Shown here piece after piece: positions 17,120 through 27,156 of a DNA stretch of 64,000 nt. Under the pieces are notes generated by a model. It ran no database searches. It was not told the DNA's origin and saw only the letters and a list, made by a program, of their open reading frames with translations. Each line of letters opens with the position of its first letter. The stretch's first letter is position 1. This DNA comes from Paenirhizobium naphthalenivorans (GTDB taxonomy: Bacteria > Pseudomonadota > Alphaproteobacteria > Rhizobiales > Rhizobiaceae). The DNA is taken from contig NZ_BJZP01000005.1 of assembly GCF_007992095.1 (NCBI RefSeq), positions 1 through 64,000 on the forward strand. The letters are read 5' to 3'. The translations under genes were made by a program, and so were the position numbers.

Positions 17120-17344
17120 ATGCTCGACATGAAGCAATGGTATCAGTCGAAAACCGTGTGGGGGGCGCTGATTGCGATGGCGGCGCCGCTTTTGCGACAT
17201 GCAGGTGTCGAAATGGGGCTTGCCGAACAAGCCAACCTCGCCGATGCTTTGGCGAGCTTCGCCGGTGCGTTCGGGGGCGTTCTGGCGATCTACGGACGCG
17301 TCATGGCGCGTGGGCCGATCGATCTAGGCGGCGGCCGCAATTGA
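17120..17344 (+). CDS. Holin-like small membrane protein ending the GTA cluster
   Basis: A 74-aa protein with two hydrophobic segments (about 13-28, VWGALIAMAAPLLRHAG; about 42-62, LASFAGAFGGVLAIYGRVMARG) and a short polar tail, the layout of class II holin-like proteins. GAAAGGAGCGAG is an excellent Shine-Dalgarno. It would form pores that release the endolysin encoded at 2866. Function is inferred from topology and position. Confidence 0.65.
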   Translation: MLDMKQWYQSKTVWGALIAMAAPLLRHAGVEMGLAEQANLADALASFAGAFGGVLAIYGRVMARGPIDLGGGRN

Positions 17345-17422
17345 TCCGGGCATTCATTTGCCATTCAGAAGGCATGCGGTAGATAGAGAGTAATAGTAAG
17401 CAGTGGTGCGGAAGAAAAAGCA

Positions 17423-17698
17423 ATGTCATCCATCATGATCATCGCAGGCCTCGCGGTCGGAATGGCGGCCTCGCCTGTCCTGGACGGCGTGGGCGTCGAT
17501 GCCGTGAACGCTCCGCTCGTGCTTGTGCAGAGCGACGGTGGTGTCGATTGCCGCAGTGCCGCCTATCGTGTTGTCGAGGATGTCGGAGGGCAGTTGCTCT
17601 CGGTGCGTCAATCCGGCAATGAATGCGTCATCACGGTCCTGATTCCGGGCAACGGCAACGAACGTCCGCGCAAGGTGACTATGCGGGTTTCCAAGTAA
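17423..17698 (+). CDS. feuN: FeuN-like small periplasmic protein
   Basis: A 91-aa protein with a hydrophobic N-terminus (MSSIMIIAGLAVGMAASPVL) suggesting export, and a small mature domain with two cysteines (DCRSAAY, NECVIT) that could form a disulfide. It lies 47 bp upstream of feuP. In Sinorhizobium meliloti the small periplasmic protein FeuN, encoded just before feuPQ, restrains FeuPQ signalling. The match here rests on size, topology and position, not on an alignment. Confidence 0.6.
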   Translation: MSSIMIIAGLAVGMAASPVLDGVGVDAVNAPLVLVQSDGGVDCRSAAYRVVEDVGGQLLSVRQSGNECVITVLIPGNGNERPRKVTMRVSK

Positions 17699-17745
17699 TC
17701 TCCGCCGCAGCCGTGGCGCGTGACGCAAGAAGAGGGGCGGGATAG

Positions 17746-18417
17746 ATGCGCATTCTGGTCGTCGAGGACGATGTCAACCTGAACCGGCAGCTGGTCGAGG
17801 CTCTACAGGAGGCCGGTTATGTCGTCGACAAGGCCTTCGACGGTGAGGAGGGGCATTTCCTTGGTGACACGGAGCCCTACGACGCCGTGATCCTCGACAT
17901 CGGCCTGCCGGAAATGGACGGCATCACCGTTCTGGAGAAATGGCGGGCCGCCGGGCGCATCATGCCGGTTCTGCTGCTGACGGCGCGCGACCGCTGGAGC
18001 GACAAGGTCGCCGGCATCGACGCCGGCGCCGACGACTATGTCGCCAAGCCGTTTCATCTCGAGGAAGTGCTGGCCCGCATCCGGGCGTTGATCCGCCGCG
18101 CCGCGGGGCACGCTTCGTCCGAGATCGTCTGCGGCCCGGTTCGCCTCGACACCAAGAGTTCGAAGGCGAGCGTCGATGGAAAGGCGATGAAACTCACATC
18201 GCACGAATACCGTCTCCTCTCCTATCTCATGCACCACATGGGCGAGGTCGTGTCGCGGACCGAGCTGGTCGAGCACCTCTACGACCAGGACTTTGACCGC
18301 GACAGCAATACGATCGAGGTTTTCGTCGGACGGTTGCGCAAGAAGATCGGCACCGACATGATCGAGACCGTGCGCGGCCTCGGCTACCGTATTCAAGCCC
18401 CGCAAGAGGCGAAATGA
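17746..18417 (+). CDS. feuP: Response regulator FeuP (OmpR/PhoP family)
   Basis: A 223-aa regulator. The receiver domain (1-115) has the acidic pocket VEDD, the phospho-acceptor Asp in AVILDIGLPEMDG (about residue 51), and Lys in YVAKPF. The winged-helix DNA-binding domain (about 130-218) includes LTSHEYRLLSYLMHH and TNTIEVFVGRLRKKIG. The DRWSDKVAGIDAGADDYVAKPFHLEEVLARIRA stretch is typical of rhizobial FeuP, which controls osmoadaptation and cyclic glucan export genes. It overlaps feuQ by 4 bp. Confidence 0.9.
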   Translation: MRILVVEDDVNLNRQLVEALQEAGYVVDKAFDGEEGHFLGDTEPYDAVILDIGLPEMDGITVLEKWRAAGRIMPVLLLTARDRWSDKVAGIDAGADDYVAKPFHLEEVLARIRALIRRAAGHASSEIVCGPVRLDTKSSKASVDGKAMKLTSHEYRLLSYLMHHMGEVVSRTELVEHLYDQDFDRDSNTIEVFVGRLRKKIGTDMIETVRGLGYRIQAPQEAK

Positions 18418-19820
18418 TCCCCGTCTCCCGGTCGCTGACCGTCCGCGTGCTGCTCATGGCCACGCTGTGGTCGGCGGTCTCGCTTATCACCATCGCGCTG
18501 GTGATCTCCGCCTTCTACCGCCAGGGTGTGGAGCGCGGCTTCAACAATCTTCTGCGCGCCCAGCTCTACAACGTCATCAACTCCGTTTCGATCGGCGACG
18601 GCGACAGTCTTCAGGGCAGTCCGGAGCTCGGCGACCTTCGCTTTTCCCAGCCGGAAACCGGCTGGTACTGGCTGGTCGAGCCGCTCGGCAATTTCGCCGC
18701 AGCCCCGCTTGCCTCCACCTCGCTCGGCATGGCCGAACTTGCGGTGCCGAGTCTCGAACAGTTTCCCTTCGATGAGCATTACGAGCGGTTCTATCCGATG
18801 GTCGATGCGGTCGGGAACAAGATCCTGGTCGCGGAGACCGAGGTCGTGCTCGATGGCGGCGACCGGGCGGCGCGCTTTCGCGTGTCCGGCAATCTCGACG
18901 TGGTGGAAGAGGAGATCGGTTTCTTCTCGACGCGTCTCTATGTCGGGCTCGCGCTGTTCGGCTTCGGCGGGCTCGTCGTCAACGGTCTTGCCATTCTGAT
19001 CGGCCTCAAACCGCTCGACCGTGCGCGCCGCGCGCTGGAAAAGATCCGCGGCGGCGAAGCCGAGCGGATCGAGGGTGACTATCCGCGCGAGATCCAGCCG
19101 CTTGCCAACGAGATCAATGCGTTGATCGAAAGCAATCGCCGCATCGTCGAGCGGGCCCGCATGCAGGTCGGCAATCTCGCCCATTCGCTGAAGACGCCGA
19201 TCGCCGTGCTGCTCAACGAGGCGCGCAACCTCGACAAGGCGCAAGCCGACGTGGTGAGCAGTCAGGCGGAAGCCATGCAGGCCCAGGTGACGAGCTATCT
19301 CAACCGCGCGCGTATCGCCGCCCAGCGCGATTCCGTGCTAGCGCGCTGCGAGGCGGAGCCTGTGCTGGAGCGGCTGGTTCGGGTGATGCGACGGCTCAAT
19401 CCGCAGATCGATTTCACCCTCGACGTCGCACCGGGCCTGGCCTTTGCCATGGAACAGCAGGACGTAGAGGAGACGGTGGGCAACCTGCTGGAGAATGCCG
19501 CACGGTTCGCCAAGGCGCGCGTTGCAATCGTCGCCGGAACGGCAATCCACGAGCTGGAACCGGCGGGCGAGGGCGCGCGGCGCGGCTGGATCGAGGTGAC
19601 TGTCGAGGATGACGGTCCCGGGCTTGCGCCCGAGGAGATCGGCGAGGCATTGAAGCGCGGCAAGCGGCTGGACGAGAGCAAGCCGGGCACCGGGCTCGGA
19701 TTGTCGATCGTCAAGGAGATTTCCAGCGAATATCAGGGGGCTTTTGGTCTGTCAGGCGCGACCATCGGCGGGCTGAAGGCGGCGCTCGTGTTGCCTTCTG
19801 TGACGCGGGACACTGCATGA
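18414..19820 (+). CDS. feuQ: Sensor histidine kinase FeuQ
   Basis: A 468-aa inner-membrane kinase. TM1 lies at about 12-33, a periplasmic sensor domain at about 34-170, TM2 at about 175-198, then HAMP. The phosphorylated His is in LAHSLKTPIAVLLNEARNL. The ATPase domain has the N-box NLLENAARFA, G1 DDGPGLAPEEI and G2 GTGLGLSIVKEI. It pairs with FeuP in the same operon, with the FeuN-like protein as the probable periplasmic modulator. Confidence 0.9.
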   Translation: MIPVSRSLTVRVLLMATLWSAVSLITIALVISAFYRQGVERGFNNLLRAQLYNVINSVSIGDGDSLQGSPELGDLRFSQPETGWYWLVEPLGNFAAAPLASTSLGMAELAVPSLEQFPFDEHYERFYPMVDAVGNKILVAETEVVLDGGDRAARFRVSGNLDVVEEEIGFFSTRLYVGLALFGFGGLVVNGLAILIGLKPLDRARRALEKIRGGEAERIEGDYPREIQPLANEINALIESNRRIVERARMQVGNLAHSLKTPIAVLLNEARNLDKAQADVVSSQAEAMQAQVTSYLNRARIAAQRDSVLARCEAEPVLERLVRVMRRLNPQIDFTLDVAPGLAFAMEQQDVEETVGNLLENAARFAKARVAIVAGTAIHELEPAGEGARRGWIEVTVEDDGPGLAPEEIGEALKRGKRLDESKPGTGLGLSIVKEISSEYQGAFGLSGATIGGLKAALVLPSVTRDTA

Positions 19821-19935
19821 TCAATTTTGTTGTGAAAAAACAATGACGGCTTTAATGATGCCCTGGGCGGACAGCAGCAGAGCGAGGACAGGCGTGATAA
19901 TCGATTGTTCCGATGAGCGGACCGGGGCTGGTCCG

Positions 19936-20361
19936 ATGAGTGTTTCCCGCTTTGGCGGCGCGGCAGCGTTGATGCTGGCCGCACTGGCGCTTTCGGCCTG
20001 CACGACGACTGGCGGATCGAAGGGTGGTTTTCTGTCCTCGGGCAAGGCCAATCCGTCGGCGCTTTATATTTCGGCGCTTCAGGGCGGCATCGTTTCGCGC
20101 TCCGGGCTGAAGTTGACCGACAGCGAGTTGCAGCGGGCGCTCGAGGCCGAATATCGGGCGCTGGAAGCGGCGCCCGGCGGACAGCCTGTCGCCTGGACCG
20201 GACAGAGCGTAAGCGGCCAGGTGGTCGCTGCCGCGCCCTATCAGGTCGGTCAGCAGAATTGCCGCCAGTATACCCATAAGTTGAACGCCAAGGGCCGCCA
20301 GATCGAGGCCCGCGGTGCGGCCTGCCGCAATTCGAACGGGACCTGGACGCCCTTGACTTAA
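19936..20361 (+). CDS. Surface-antigen-like lipoprotein (17-kDa antigen type)
   Basis: A 141-aa lipoprotein. The signal peptide ends in the lipobox LSAC (about residue 21). The mature protein ends with CRQYTHKLNAKGRQIEARGAACRNSNGTW, the C-terminal beta-motif of the Rickettsia 17-kDa / RT0821-like surface protein family. ATG 19936 is chosen because the signal peptide starts there; the frame is open from 19843. It is a single gene between feuQ and ccmI with unknown role at the cell surface. Confidence 0.75.
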   Translation: MSVSRFGGAAALMLAALALSACTTTGGSKGGFLSSGKANPSALYISALQGGIVSRSGLKLTDSELQRALEAEYRALEAAPGGQPVAWTGQSVSGQVVAAAPYQVGQQNCRQYTHKLNAKGRQIEARGAACRNSNGTWTPLT

Positions 20362-20478
20362 GCCAAGGCTGCCCATCATCTGCTCTCTCACGGATCGGCT
20401 TGCGGCCAAACGCCTCAATTTCGCGTCATCCGTTGTTTGTCTGTGGCATCACGTCTCGGCTTGAAGTAATTGAGCAGC

Positions 20479-21639
20479 ATGTTGTTCTGGATCATATCTG
20501 CCTTTTTGACGGTCGCCGTTGCCGTCGCCCTGCTCCTGCCGCTCCTCAAGGGGGCAGGCTCCGCTCCGATTGACGATGCCGGCGAGGCCGCCGTTTATCG
20601 CGACCAGCTGAAAGAGCTTGAGCGCGACAAGGCGCAAGGGCTGATCTCCGCCGAGGACGCCGGCTATGCCCGCGCCGAGATCGGCCGGCGGTTGCTCGCG
20701 GTGTCGAACGAGGCTGTGGATGCGAGTGGCCGTTCCGGCGCGAAGGGTCTCAACTTGCTGGCGCAAGCCTTCGTCATTCTCTGTGTTCCGGCCGTCGGTC
20801 TCGGCCTCTATCTCAAGACCGGCAGCCCGGACATGCCCGCAGCGCCGCTGGCGGCGCGACTGGAGAATCCCGGCAACAATATCGAGCTGCTTGTCGCCAA
20901 GGTCGAACGGCATCTGGCGGAAAACCCGAACGATGGCGCCGGCTGGGACGTACTGGCGCCGATCTACTTCAAGATGCAGCGCCTCGGTGACGCCGAACTG
21001 GCCTATCGCAACGCCATCCGCCTCGCTGGCACCAGCCCGACGCGGATGAACGGTCTCGGTGAGGTGCTGATCGCCGGCAATGACGGGATCATTACCGAAG
21101 ACGCGCGCTCGGCTTTCGAGGAGGCGCTACGGCTCGACCCCTGGGACCCGCGCGCGCAGTTCTATCTGGCGCTGGCGCTGGAGCAGGCCGGTAAGAACGC
21201 CGATGCGCTGGGCGCCTTCCAGGCGCTCGCCAAGGCCTCGCCGGCGGACGCTCCCTGGCTGCCGCTGGTTCAGCAACATATCGCCGCCAACTCCGGCGGT
21301 GCGCCGGTCGCGGGATTGCCGGCCCAGGGTTCGGCCAAGGCGCCGGGCAATCCGACCCAAAGAGACATCAACGCCGCCGCCGGCATGTCCGCGACGGACC
21401 GCAATGCGATGATCCGCGGCATGGTCGAGGGGCTGGATGCCAAGCTCAAGGATGACCCGAACAATTTCGAAGGATGGATGCGTCTCGTCCGCTCCTATGC
21501 GATGTTGCAGGAAAAAGACAAGGCGATCGCGGCACTGAAAGCCGGCCTTGCCGCCTTCCCGCCCGAGAAGGATGAGGGCAAGCAGTTGATCGCCATGGGC
21601 CGCGAACTTGGCCTGCCGGTGGAGGAGGCATTGAAATGA
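20479..21639 (+). CDS. ccmI: Cytochrome c biogenesis protein CcmI (CycH)
   Basis: A 386-aa apocytochrome c chaperone of system I. The N-terminal part has two TM helices (about 3-22 and 93-113) flanking a cytoplasmic loop with [33 protein letters not shown]. The periplasmic C-terminal part carries TPR repeats ([27 protein letters not shown] and others). ATG 20479 is preferred over the in-frame TTG 20470. It heads the ccmI-E-F-H (cycHJKL) operon with 4-bp overlaps. Confidence 0.93.
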   Translation: MLFWIISAFLTVAVAVALLLPLLKGAGSAPIDDAGEAAVYRDQLKELERDKAQGLISAEDAGYARAEIGRRLLAVSNEAVDASGRSGAKGLNLLAQAFVILCVPAVGLGLYLKTGSPDMPAAPLAARLENPGNNIELLVAKVERHLAENPNDGAGWDVLAPIYFKMQRLGDAELAYRNAIRLAGTSPTRMNGLGEVLIAGNDGIITEDARSAFEEALRLDPWDPRAQFYLALALEQAGKNADALGAFQALAKASPADAPWLPLVQQHIAANSGGAPVAGLPAQGSAKAPGNPTQRDINAAAGMSATDRNAMIRGMVEGLDAKLKDDPNNFEGWMRLVRSYAMLQEKDKAIAALKAGLAAFPPEKDEGKQLIAMGRELGLPVEEALK

Positions 21640-22082
21640 CGCGCAAGCAGAAACGTCTGGCCGTGATCGTTGGCGGCATGAGCTTCATCATCGCCGCGGT
21701 GCTTCTGGTGATGTTCGCCTTCGGCCAGTCGGTCGCCTATTTCTACATGCCGGCGGATCTGGAAAAAACCGCCGTCGGTCCCGGCACGCGCATCCGCCTC
21801 GGCGGTCTGGTTGAGGAGGGCTCGGTCGTGCGTGGCGAGGGATCGACCGTGAAGTTCTCCGTTACCGATGGCACGGCGACCGTCCCGGTCACCTACGTCG
21901 GAATTCTGCCGGACCTCTTCCGCGAGGGGCAGGGCGTGGTGACTGAAGGCAAGTTCGAGGCTGGCAGCACCGTCTTTTCCGCTGACAGCGTGCTAGCCAA
22001 GCATGACGAGAACTACATGCCGAAGGAAGTCGCCGACCGTCTGAAGAAGGACGGCGTCTGGAAGGAGGAACAGACCCAATGA
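21636..22082 (+). CDS. ccmE: Haem chaperone CcmE (CycJ)
   Basis: A 148-aa membrane-anchored periplasmic OB-fold protein with one N-terminal TM helix (about 8-30). The haem-binding motif [13 protein letters not shown] contains the His that binds haem covalently and the Tyr that follows it. It receives haem and passes it to the CcmF/H/I lyase. It overlaps both neighbours by 4 bp. Confidence 0.95.
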   Translation: MTRKQKRLAVIVGGMSFIIAAVLLVMFAFGQSVAYFYMPADLEKTAVGPGTRIRLGGLVEEGSVVRGEGSTVKFSVTDGTATVPVTYVGILPDLFREGQGVVTEGKFEAGSTVFSADSVLAKHDENYMPKEVADRLKKDGVWKEEQTQ

Positions 22083-24070
22083 TTATCGAGCTTGGCCATT
22101 ATGCCCTGGTGCTGGCGCTGGCGGCGGCAATCATCATCGCCATCGTCCCGATCATCGGCGCCAAGCGGGGCGATGCCGCGCTGATGGGTGTCGCGGTCAC
22201 TGGCACCGTTGCGCAGTTCGTGCTGGTCGCCTTCTCCTTCTCGGTGCTGACCTGGGCTTATGTCGTGTCCGATTTCTCGGTCAAGAACGTCTGGGAGAAC
22301 TCCCATTCGATGATGCCCACGATCTACCGGTTTTCGGCGGTTTGGGGCAATCACGAGGGGTCGATGATGCTCTGGCTGCTGATCCTGTCGCTGTTTTCCG
22401 CGCTGGTCGCTTTCTTCGGCGCCAATCTCCCGGATCGGCTGAAGGCCAATGTGCTGGCCGTGCAGGCCTGGATCTCCTCGGCCTTCCTGCTGTTCATTCT
22501 TCTGACCTCCAATCCGTTCACCCGTCTCTCGCCAATCCCGGCCGAGGGCCAGGATCTCAATCCCGTGCTGCAGGACGTCGGGCTGGCGATCCATCCGCCG
22601 CTGCTCTATCTCGGCTATGTCGGTTTCTCGGTCTGCTTCTCCTTCGCGATCGCCGCGCTGATCGACGGGCGTATCGATGCGGCCTGGGCGCGCTGGGTTC
22701 GCCCCTGGACGCTTGCCGCCTGGACCTTCCTCACCGCCGGCATCGCCATGGGCTCCTACTGGGCCTATTACGAACTCGGTTGGGGCGGCTGGTGGTTCTG
22801 GGATCCGGTCGAGAACGCCTCCTTCATGCCCTGGCTTGCCGGCACGGCGATGCTGCATTCGGCGCTCGTCATGGAAAAGCGCGACGCACTGAAGATCTGG
22901 ACGGTGCTGCTCGCCATCCTGACCTTCTCGCTGTCGCTGCTCGGCACTTTCCTGGTGCGCTCGGGTGTTTTGACCTCGGTCCACGCCTTTGCCACGGACC
23001 CGAGCCGCGGTATCTTCATTCTCGGCATCCTGACCTTCTTCATCGGCGGCGCTTTCACGCTGTTCGCCTTGCGCGCCCCCTTGCTCAAGGCGGGTGGTTT
23101 GTTCCATCCGATTTCCCGCGAGGGGGCGCTCGTCCTCAACAATCTGATCCTGACGGTATCGATGGCGACCGTGCTGATCGGAACGCTCTATCCGCTGCTG
23201 CTCGAAACGCTGACCGGCGAGAAAATCTCGGTCGGTGCGCCGTTCTTCAACCTGACCTTCGGCCTGTTGATGGCGCCGCTGCTGGTGGCGGTTCCCTTCG
23301 GGCCGATGCTGGCCTGGAAGCGGGGCGACCTTTATGCGGCGCTTCAGCGGCTTTACGTGGCCGCCGGTCTCGCCTTTGTCGTGGCGCTCGGCCTCTACTA
23401 CGTCGAGAATGGCGGACCGGTGCTCGCCGTGTTCGGTCTGGCCGCCGGTTTCTTCCTGATCTTCGGGGCGCTCTCCGACCTCTGGTATCGCGCCGGCTTC
23501 CGTAAGGTGGCGTTCGGCGTGGCCTTGCGCCGCCTGAACGGCCTGCCGCGCTCGGCGATCGGCACGGTGCTTGCCCATATGGGGCTGGGCGTGACGGTTC
23601 TCGGCATTGTCGCGGTCACCACCTTCGAAACCGAGACCGTGGTCGAGATGACGCCCGGCATGACGGCCGACGCGGGTGCCTATACCATCACGTTTGACGG
23701 CATGAAGTCGGCCATCGGCCCGAACTACACGGAGGACCGAGGCCATTTCACCGTCAGGCAGGCGGGTGTCGACAAGGGTGACGTCTGGTCGTCGAAGCGG
23801 CTCTATACGGCGCGGCGGATGCCGACCACCGAGGCCGGTATCCGTACCTTCGGCGTCAGCCAACTCTATGTCTCGCTCGGCGACCGCATGGACGGCGGCG
23901 GTATCGTCGTGCGGATCTGGTGGAAGCCTTATATCTTGTGCATCTGGTACGGCGCGCTGATCATGATGGCCGGCGGTTTCGTTTCGCTCTCCGACCGCAG
24001 ACTGCGCGTTGGCGCGCCGAAGCGGCGTGCCAAGACGATCGCCGCGGCAAGCCTGGAGGCGGCCGAATGA
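22079..24070 (+). CDS. ccmF: Haem lyase subunit CcmF (CycK)
   Basis: A 663-aa polytopic inner-membrane protein with about 14-15 TM helices. The tryptophan-rich WWD haem-handling motif is present as [20 protein letters not shown] (about residues 232-251), and a C-terminal periplasmic loop precedes the last TM. It joins haem to CXXCH apocytochromes together with CcmH and CcmI. It overlaps ccmH by 4 bp. Confidence 0.95.
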   Translation: MIIELGHYALVLALAAAIIIAIVPIIGAKRGDAALMGVAVTGTVAQFVLVAFSFSVLTWAYVVSDFSVKNVWENSHSMMPTIYRFSAVWGNHEGSMMLWLLILSLFSALVAFFGANLPDRLKANVLAVQAWISSAFLLFILLTSNPFTRLSPIPAEGQDLNPVLQDVGLAIHPPLLYLGYVGFSVCFSFAIAALIDGRIDAAWARWVRPWTLAAWTFLTAGIAMGSYWAYYELGWGGWWFWDPVENASFMPWLAGTAMLHSALVMEKRDALKIWTVLLAILTFSLSLLGTFLVRSGVLTSVHAFATDPSRGIFILGILTFFIGGAFTLFALRAPLLKAGGLFHPISREGALVLNNLILTVSMATVLIGTLYPLLLETLTGEKISVGAPFFNLTFGLLMAPLLVAVPFGPMLAWKRGDLYAALQRLYVAAGLAFVVALGLYYVENGGPVLAVFGLAAGFFLIFGALSDLWYRAGFRKVAFGVALRRLNGLPRSAIGTVLAHMGLGVTVLGIVAVTTFETETVVEMTPGMTADAGAYTITFDGMKSAIGPNYTEDRGHFTVRQAGVDKGDVWSSKRLYTARRMPTTEAGIRTFGVSQLYVSLGDRMDGGGIVVRIWWKPYILCIWYGALIMMAGGFVSLSDRRLRVGAPKRRAKTIAAASLEAAE

Positions 24071-24591
24071 TGCGCTCTTTGGTCCGGCCTCTGCTCCCTC
24101 GCGGACGACAGGTCGGAGGGCGAAGTGGATATTTGCCGCGTCTTGCGACGACGCTCCTCTTCGCGCTCCTTGCTGTTCTTCCCGTCCCGGCTTTCGCCGT
24201 CGATCCGGGTGAGCGGCTTGCCGATCCGAAACTTGAGCAGCGGGCCCGGGACCTTTCGGCGCAATTGCGCTGCATGGTCTGCCAGAATCAATCGATCGAC
24301 GATTCGAACGCGGAACTCGCTCGTGATCTCAGGCTTCTGGTGCGTGAACGCATCACGGCTGGCGACAGCGACGAGGACGTGATCAATTATGTCGTGTCGC
24401 GGTACGGCGAATTCGTGCTGCTGAAGCCGCGCCTTACGGGCAAGACGATCATCCTCTGGGGCGCGCCGGGCGCGTTAATGATCGGGGGGCTGGCGATCGC
24501 CCTGTTCTACGCGCGTGGCCGTGGCCGCGCTGTACAGAAAAAACTGACGGACGAGGAAGAGGCACGTCTCGGCAAGCTGCTGGACGAATGA
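24067..24591 (+). CDS. ccmH: Cytochrome c maturation thiol oxidoreductase CcmH (CycL)
   Basis: A 174-aa protein with a signal-anchor (about 22-42), a periplasmic three-helix domain carrying the redox motif [11 protein letters not shown] (about residues 70-80), and a C-terminal TM (about 130-150). It reduces the CXXCH cysteines of apocytochromes before haem attachment. It is the last gene of the ccm operon. Confidence 0.93.
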   Translation: MMRSLVRPLLPRGRQVGGRSGYLPRLATTLLFALLAVLPVPAFAVDPGERLADPKLEQRARDLSAQLRCMVCQNQSIDDSNAELARDLRLLVRERITAGDSDEDVINYVVSRYGEFVLLKPRLTGKTIILWGAPGALMIGGLAIALFYARGRGRAVQKKLTDEEEARLGKLLDE

Positions 24592-24742
24592 GCCGCACCC
24601 CTGCGTGGGGACCGTCAAAGATTACAAATATTTCATCTGTCGGACAGTTCGCAGTAAGGTGAGGCGTCCTATATCTTCATCGTCCACCGCGTTCGCCGGA
24701 TTTCCCGGTCTCCAGTCAGAAGAACAGATGAAGGTAAGTTTC

Positions 24743-26308
24743 ATGTCCGCACAAATTGGTCGCTCCAAGCTCAAGACGATCCTCAAGAATTCGACCGCAG
24801 CGGGTCTTGCGGCTGTGATGCTGGCCGGCGCGCTTCCGCTCGCCGCAGCGCCCGCCTATGCCGAGCCGGTCAAGGTCGAGGCTGCTCAGGTGCCGAGTTT
24901 CGCCGACGTGGTCGCGGCCGTTTCCCCGGCCGTCGTATCGGTTCGTGTCCAGTCGAATGTCGAACAGACCGCCGACAACAGCAATTTTTCCTTCGGCTTC
25001 GGTGGCCGGGGCTTCGAGGACCTGCCCGATGATCACCCGCTGAAGCGCTTCTTCAAGGAATTCGGCGGCCAGGGCCAGGATCCGAACGGCAAGCGTGGGC
25101 CTGACCGCATGCCGCGCGGTCGCGCCGACGGCAAGGGACATTTGCGCCCGACCTCGCAAGGCTCCGGCTTCTTCATCTCGGAGGACGGCTATATCGTCAC
25201 CAACAACCATGTCGTCGATGAGGGTGCGGCCTTCACCATCGTCACGAATGACGGCAAGGAACTCGACGCCAAGCTGGTCGGCAAGGATAGCCGTACCGAC
25301 CTCGCATTGCTGAAGGTCGACAATCCCAAACAGAAATTCACCTATGTTAACTTCGCCGACGACGAGAACATGCGCGTCGGCGACTGGGTCGTGGCCGTCG
25401 GCAATCCCTTCGGTCTCGGCGGCACGGTGACGGCCGGCATTATCTCGGCTCGCGGCCGCGACATCGGCTCTGGTCCCTATGATGACTATATCCAGATCGA
25501 CGCGGCCGTGAACCGTGGCAATTCCGGTGGTCCCGACTTCAACCTCAACGGCGAAGTGGTCGGTATCAACACCGCGATCTTCTCGCCGTCGGGCGGCAAT
25601 GTCGGCATCGCCTTCGCCATCCCCGCTTCGGTCGCCAAGGACGTGATCGCCAAGCTCAAGGACGGCGGTATGGTGGAACGCGGTTGGCTTGGCGTGCAGA
25701 TCCAGCCGGTGAGCCAGGACATCGCCGACTCGCTCGGCCTGTCGGAAGCCAGCGGCGCTCTGGTCGTCGCTCCGCAGGAAGGTTCGCCGGGCGCCAAAGC
25801 CGGCATCAAGCAGGGTGACGTCGTCACCGCCGTCAACGGCGAAACGGTCAAGGATCCGCGCGATCTTGCCAAGCGGATTGCCGCCTTCGCTCCCGGAACC
25901 AAAGTCGACGTGTCGATCTGGCGTGAAGGCAAGGCGACGAGCGTCAAGGTTGAACTCGGCCAGCTGCCGAGCGAAAAGGACCTTGCCGGCACCGATGGCC
26001 AGAACGGTGGCGACACTCAGACACCCGCGACAGAACAGGCGCTGGCCAACATGGGCCTGTCCGTCACTCCCGCCGAAGATGGCAAGGGCCTGACGATCGT
26101 CGACGTCGATCCGGACTCCGATGCCGCCGACAAGGGCGTGAAGCCGGGCGAGAAGATCACCTCGGTCAACAACCAGGCCATCTCAACCGCCGACGATGTG
26201 CTCAAGGTGCTTGAGCAGGCGAAGAAGGACGGCCGCACCAAGGCGTTGTTCCAGATCGAGTCCGACAGCGGCAGCCGCTTCGTGGCACTGCCGATCGCCC
26301 AAGGCTGA
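24743..26308 (+). CDS. degP: Periplasmic serine protease/chaperone DegP
   Basis: A 521-aa HtrA-family protein. A signal peptide ends near APAYA (about residue 36). The protease domain shows His in IVTNNHVV, Asp in SRTDLALLK and Ser in NRGNSGGPD, followed by two PDZ domains (about 290-380 and 420-515). ATG 24743 is chosen because AAGGTAAG lies 8 nt upstream; ATG 24728 is the alternative. It degrades misfolded envelope proteins. Placement after the ccm operon and before a two-component pair matches rhizobial gene order. A strong terminator follows. Confidence 0.93.
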   Translation: MSAQIGRSKLKTILKNSTAAGLAAVMLAGALPLAAAPAYAEPVKVEAAQVPSFADVVAAVSPAVVSVRVQSNVEQTADNSNFSFGFGGRGFEDLPDDHPLKRFFKEFGGQGQDPNGKRGPDRMPRGRADGKGHLRPTSQGSGFFISEDGYIVTNNHVVDEGAAFTIVTNDGKELDAKLVGKDSRTDLALLKVDNPKQKFTYVNFADDENMRVGDWVVAVGNPFGLGGTVTAGIISARGRDIGSGPYDDYIQIDAAVNRGNSGGPDFNLNGEVVGINTAIFSPSGGNVGIAFAIPASVAKDVIAKLKDGGMVERGWLGVQIQPVSQDIADSLGLSEASGALVVAPQEGSPGAKAGIKQGDVVTAVNGETVKDPRDLAKRIAAFAPGTKVDVSIWREGKATSVKVELGQLPSEKDLAGTDGQNGGDTQTPATEQALANMGLSVTPAEDGKGLTIVDVDPDSDAADKGVKPGEKITSVNNQAISTADDVLKVLEQAKKDGRTKALFQIESDSGSRFVALPIAQG

Positions 26309-26331
26309 CGGCGCTAACCTGACCCAAACCG

Positions 26332-26370
26332 GGCGCCGCGGTCCTTCGGGACGCGGCGCCTTTTCTTTTT
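26332..26370 (+). terminator. Rho-independent terminator after degP
   Basis: GGCGCCGCGGTCC pairs with GGACGCGGCGCC (one bulged G) around a TTCG tetraloop, followed by TTTTCTTTTT. It separates degP from the next two-component operon, whose Shine-Dalgarno begins 12 bp later. Confidence 0.9.
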
Positions 26371-26390
26371 CCGGGGAAAGGACATTCATC

Positions 26391-27149
26391 ATGAGTACCG
26401 GGCGGGGCGACCAGCCACAGTCGGGTGATTCCAGTTGTGCACAGGGCGCCTCCGACGATAATGTCGCGCACATGAAGATACTTGTCATCGAAGACGACCT
26501 CGAAGCCGCCGCATACATCACCAAGGCCTTTCGCGAGGCCGGCATTGTCGCCGATCATGCCAGCGATGGGGAGAGCGGGCTCTTCATGGGCAGCGAGAAC
26601 GGCTATGACGTGATGGTGGTCGACCGTATGCTGCCGCGCCGCGATGGTCTCTCGGTCATCAGCGAATTGCGCAAGCGTGGTGTCGATACGCCGGTATTGA
26701 TTCTCTCCGCGCTTGGCCAGGTGGATGATCGCGTCACGGGTCTGCGCGCCGGCGGCGACGACTATCTGCCGAAGCCTTATGCCTTTTCCGAACTGTTGGC
26801 GCGTGTCGAGGTCCTAGGACGTCGCAAGGGCAAGCCGGAACAGGATATGGCCTACCGCGTCGGCGATCTCGAACTCGACCGGCTGTCGCACGAAGTGCGC
26901 CGCGCCGGCAAGGAGATCCTGTTGCAACCGCGAGAGTACCGGCTGCTCGAATACTTGATGAAGAATGCCGGTCAGGTGGTGACACGCACCATGCTGCTCG
27001 AGAACGTCTGGGACTATCATTTCGATCCGCAGACCAATGTCATCGACGTGCATGTGTCGCGGCTACGCTCGAAGATCGAGAAGGACTTCGACCGGCCGTT
27101 GCTGAAGACGGTGCGCGGCGCGGGCTATATGATCAAGGACGAAGGCTGA
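26391..27149 (+). CDS. OmpR-family response regulator downstream of degP
   Basis: A regulator of 252 aa from ATG 26391 (AAAGGA upstream), or 225 aa from ATG 26472, where the receiver fold begins (MKILVIEDDLEAA) but no Shine-Dalgarno is visible. The phospho-acceptor Asp is in VMVVDRMLPRRDG and the conserved Lys in YLPKPYAFSE. The C-terminal winged helix has LQPREYRLLEYLMKN and TNVIDVHVSRLRSKIEKDF. The target genes are unknown; placement after degP suggests envelope or metal stress. It is followed by its kinase after 7 bp. Confidence 0.88.
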   Translation: MSTGRGDQPQSGDSSCAQGASDDNVAHMKILVIEDDLEAAAYITKAFREAGIVADHASDGESGLFMGSENGYDVMVVDRMLPRRDGLSVISELRKRGVDTPVLILSALGQVDDRVTGLRAGGDDYLPKPYAFSELLARVEVLGRRKGKPEQDMAYRVGDLELDRLSHEVRRAGKEILLQPREYRLLEYLMKNAGQVVTRTMLLENVWDYHFDPQTNVIDVHVSRLRSKIEKDFDRPLLKTVRGAGYMIKDEG

Positions 27150-27156
27150 GCCGCCC

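Noticed and set aside
24641..24651. CTGTCGGACAG upstream of degP as a Pho box
   Set aside because: It is a single small palindrome without the 11-bp direct repeat.
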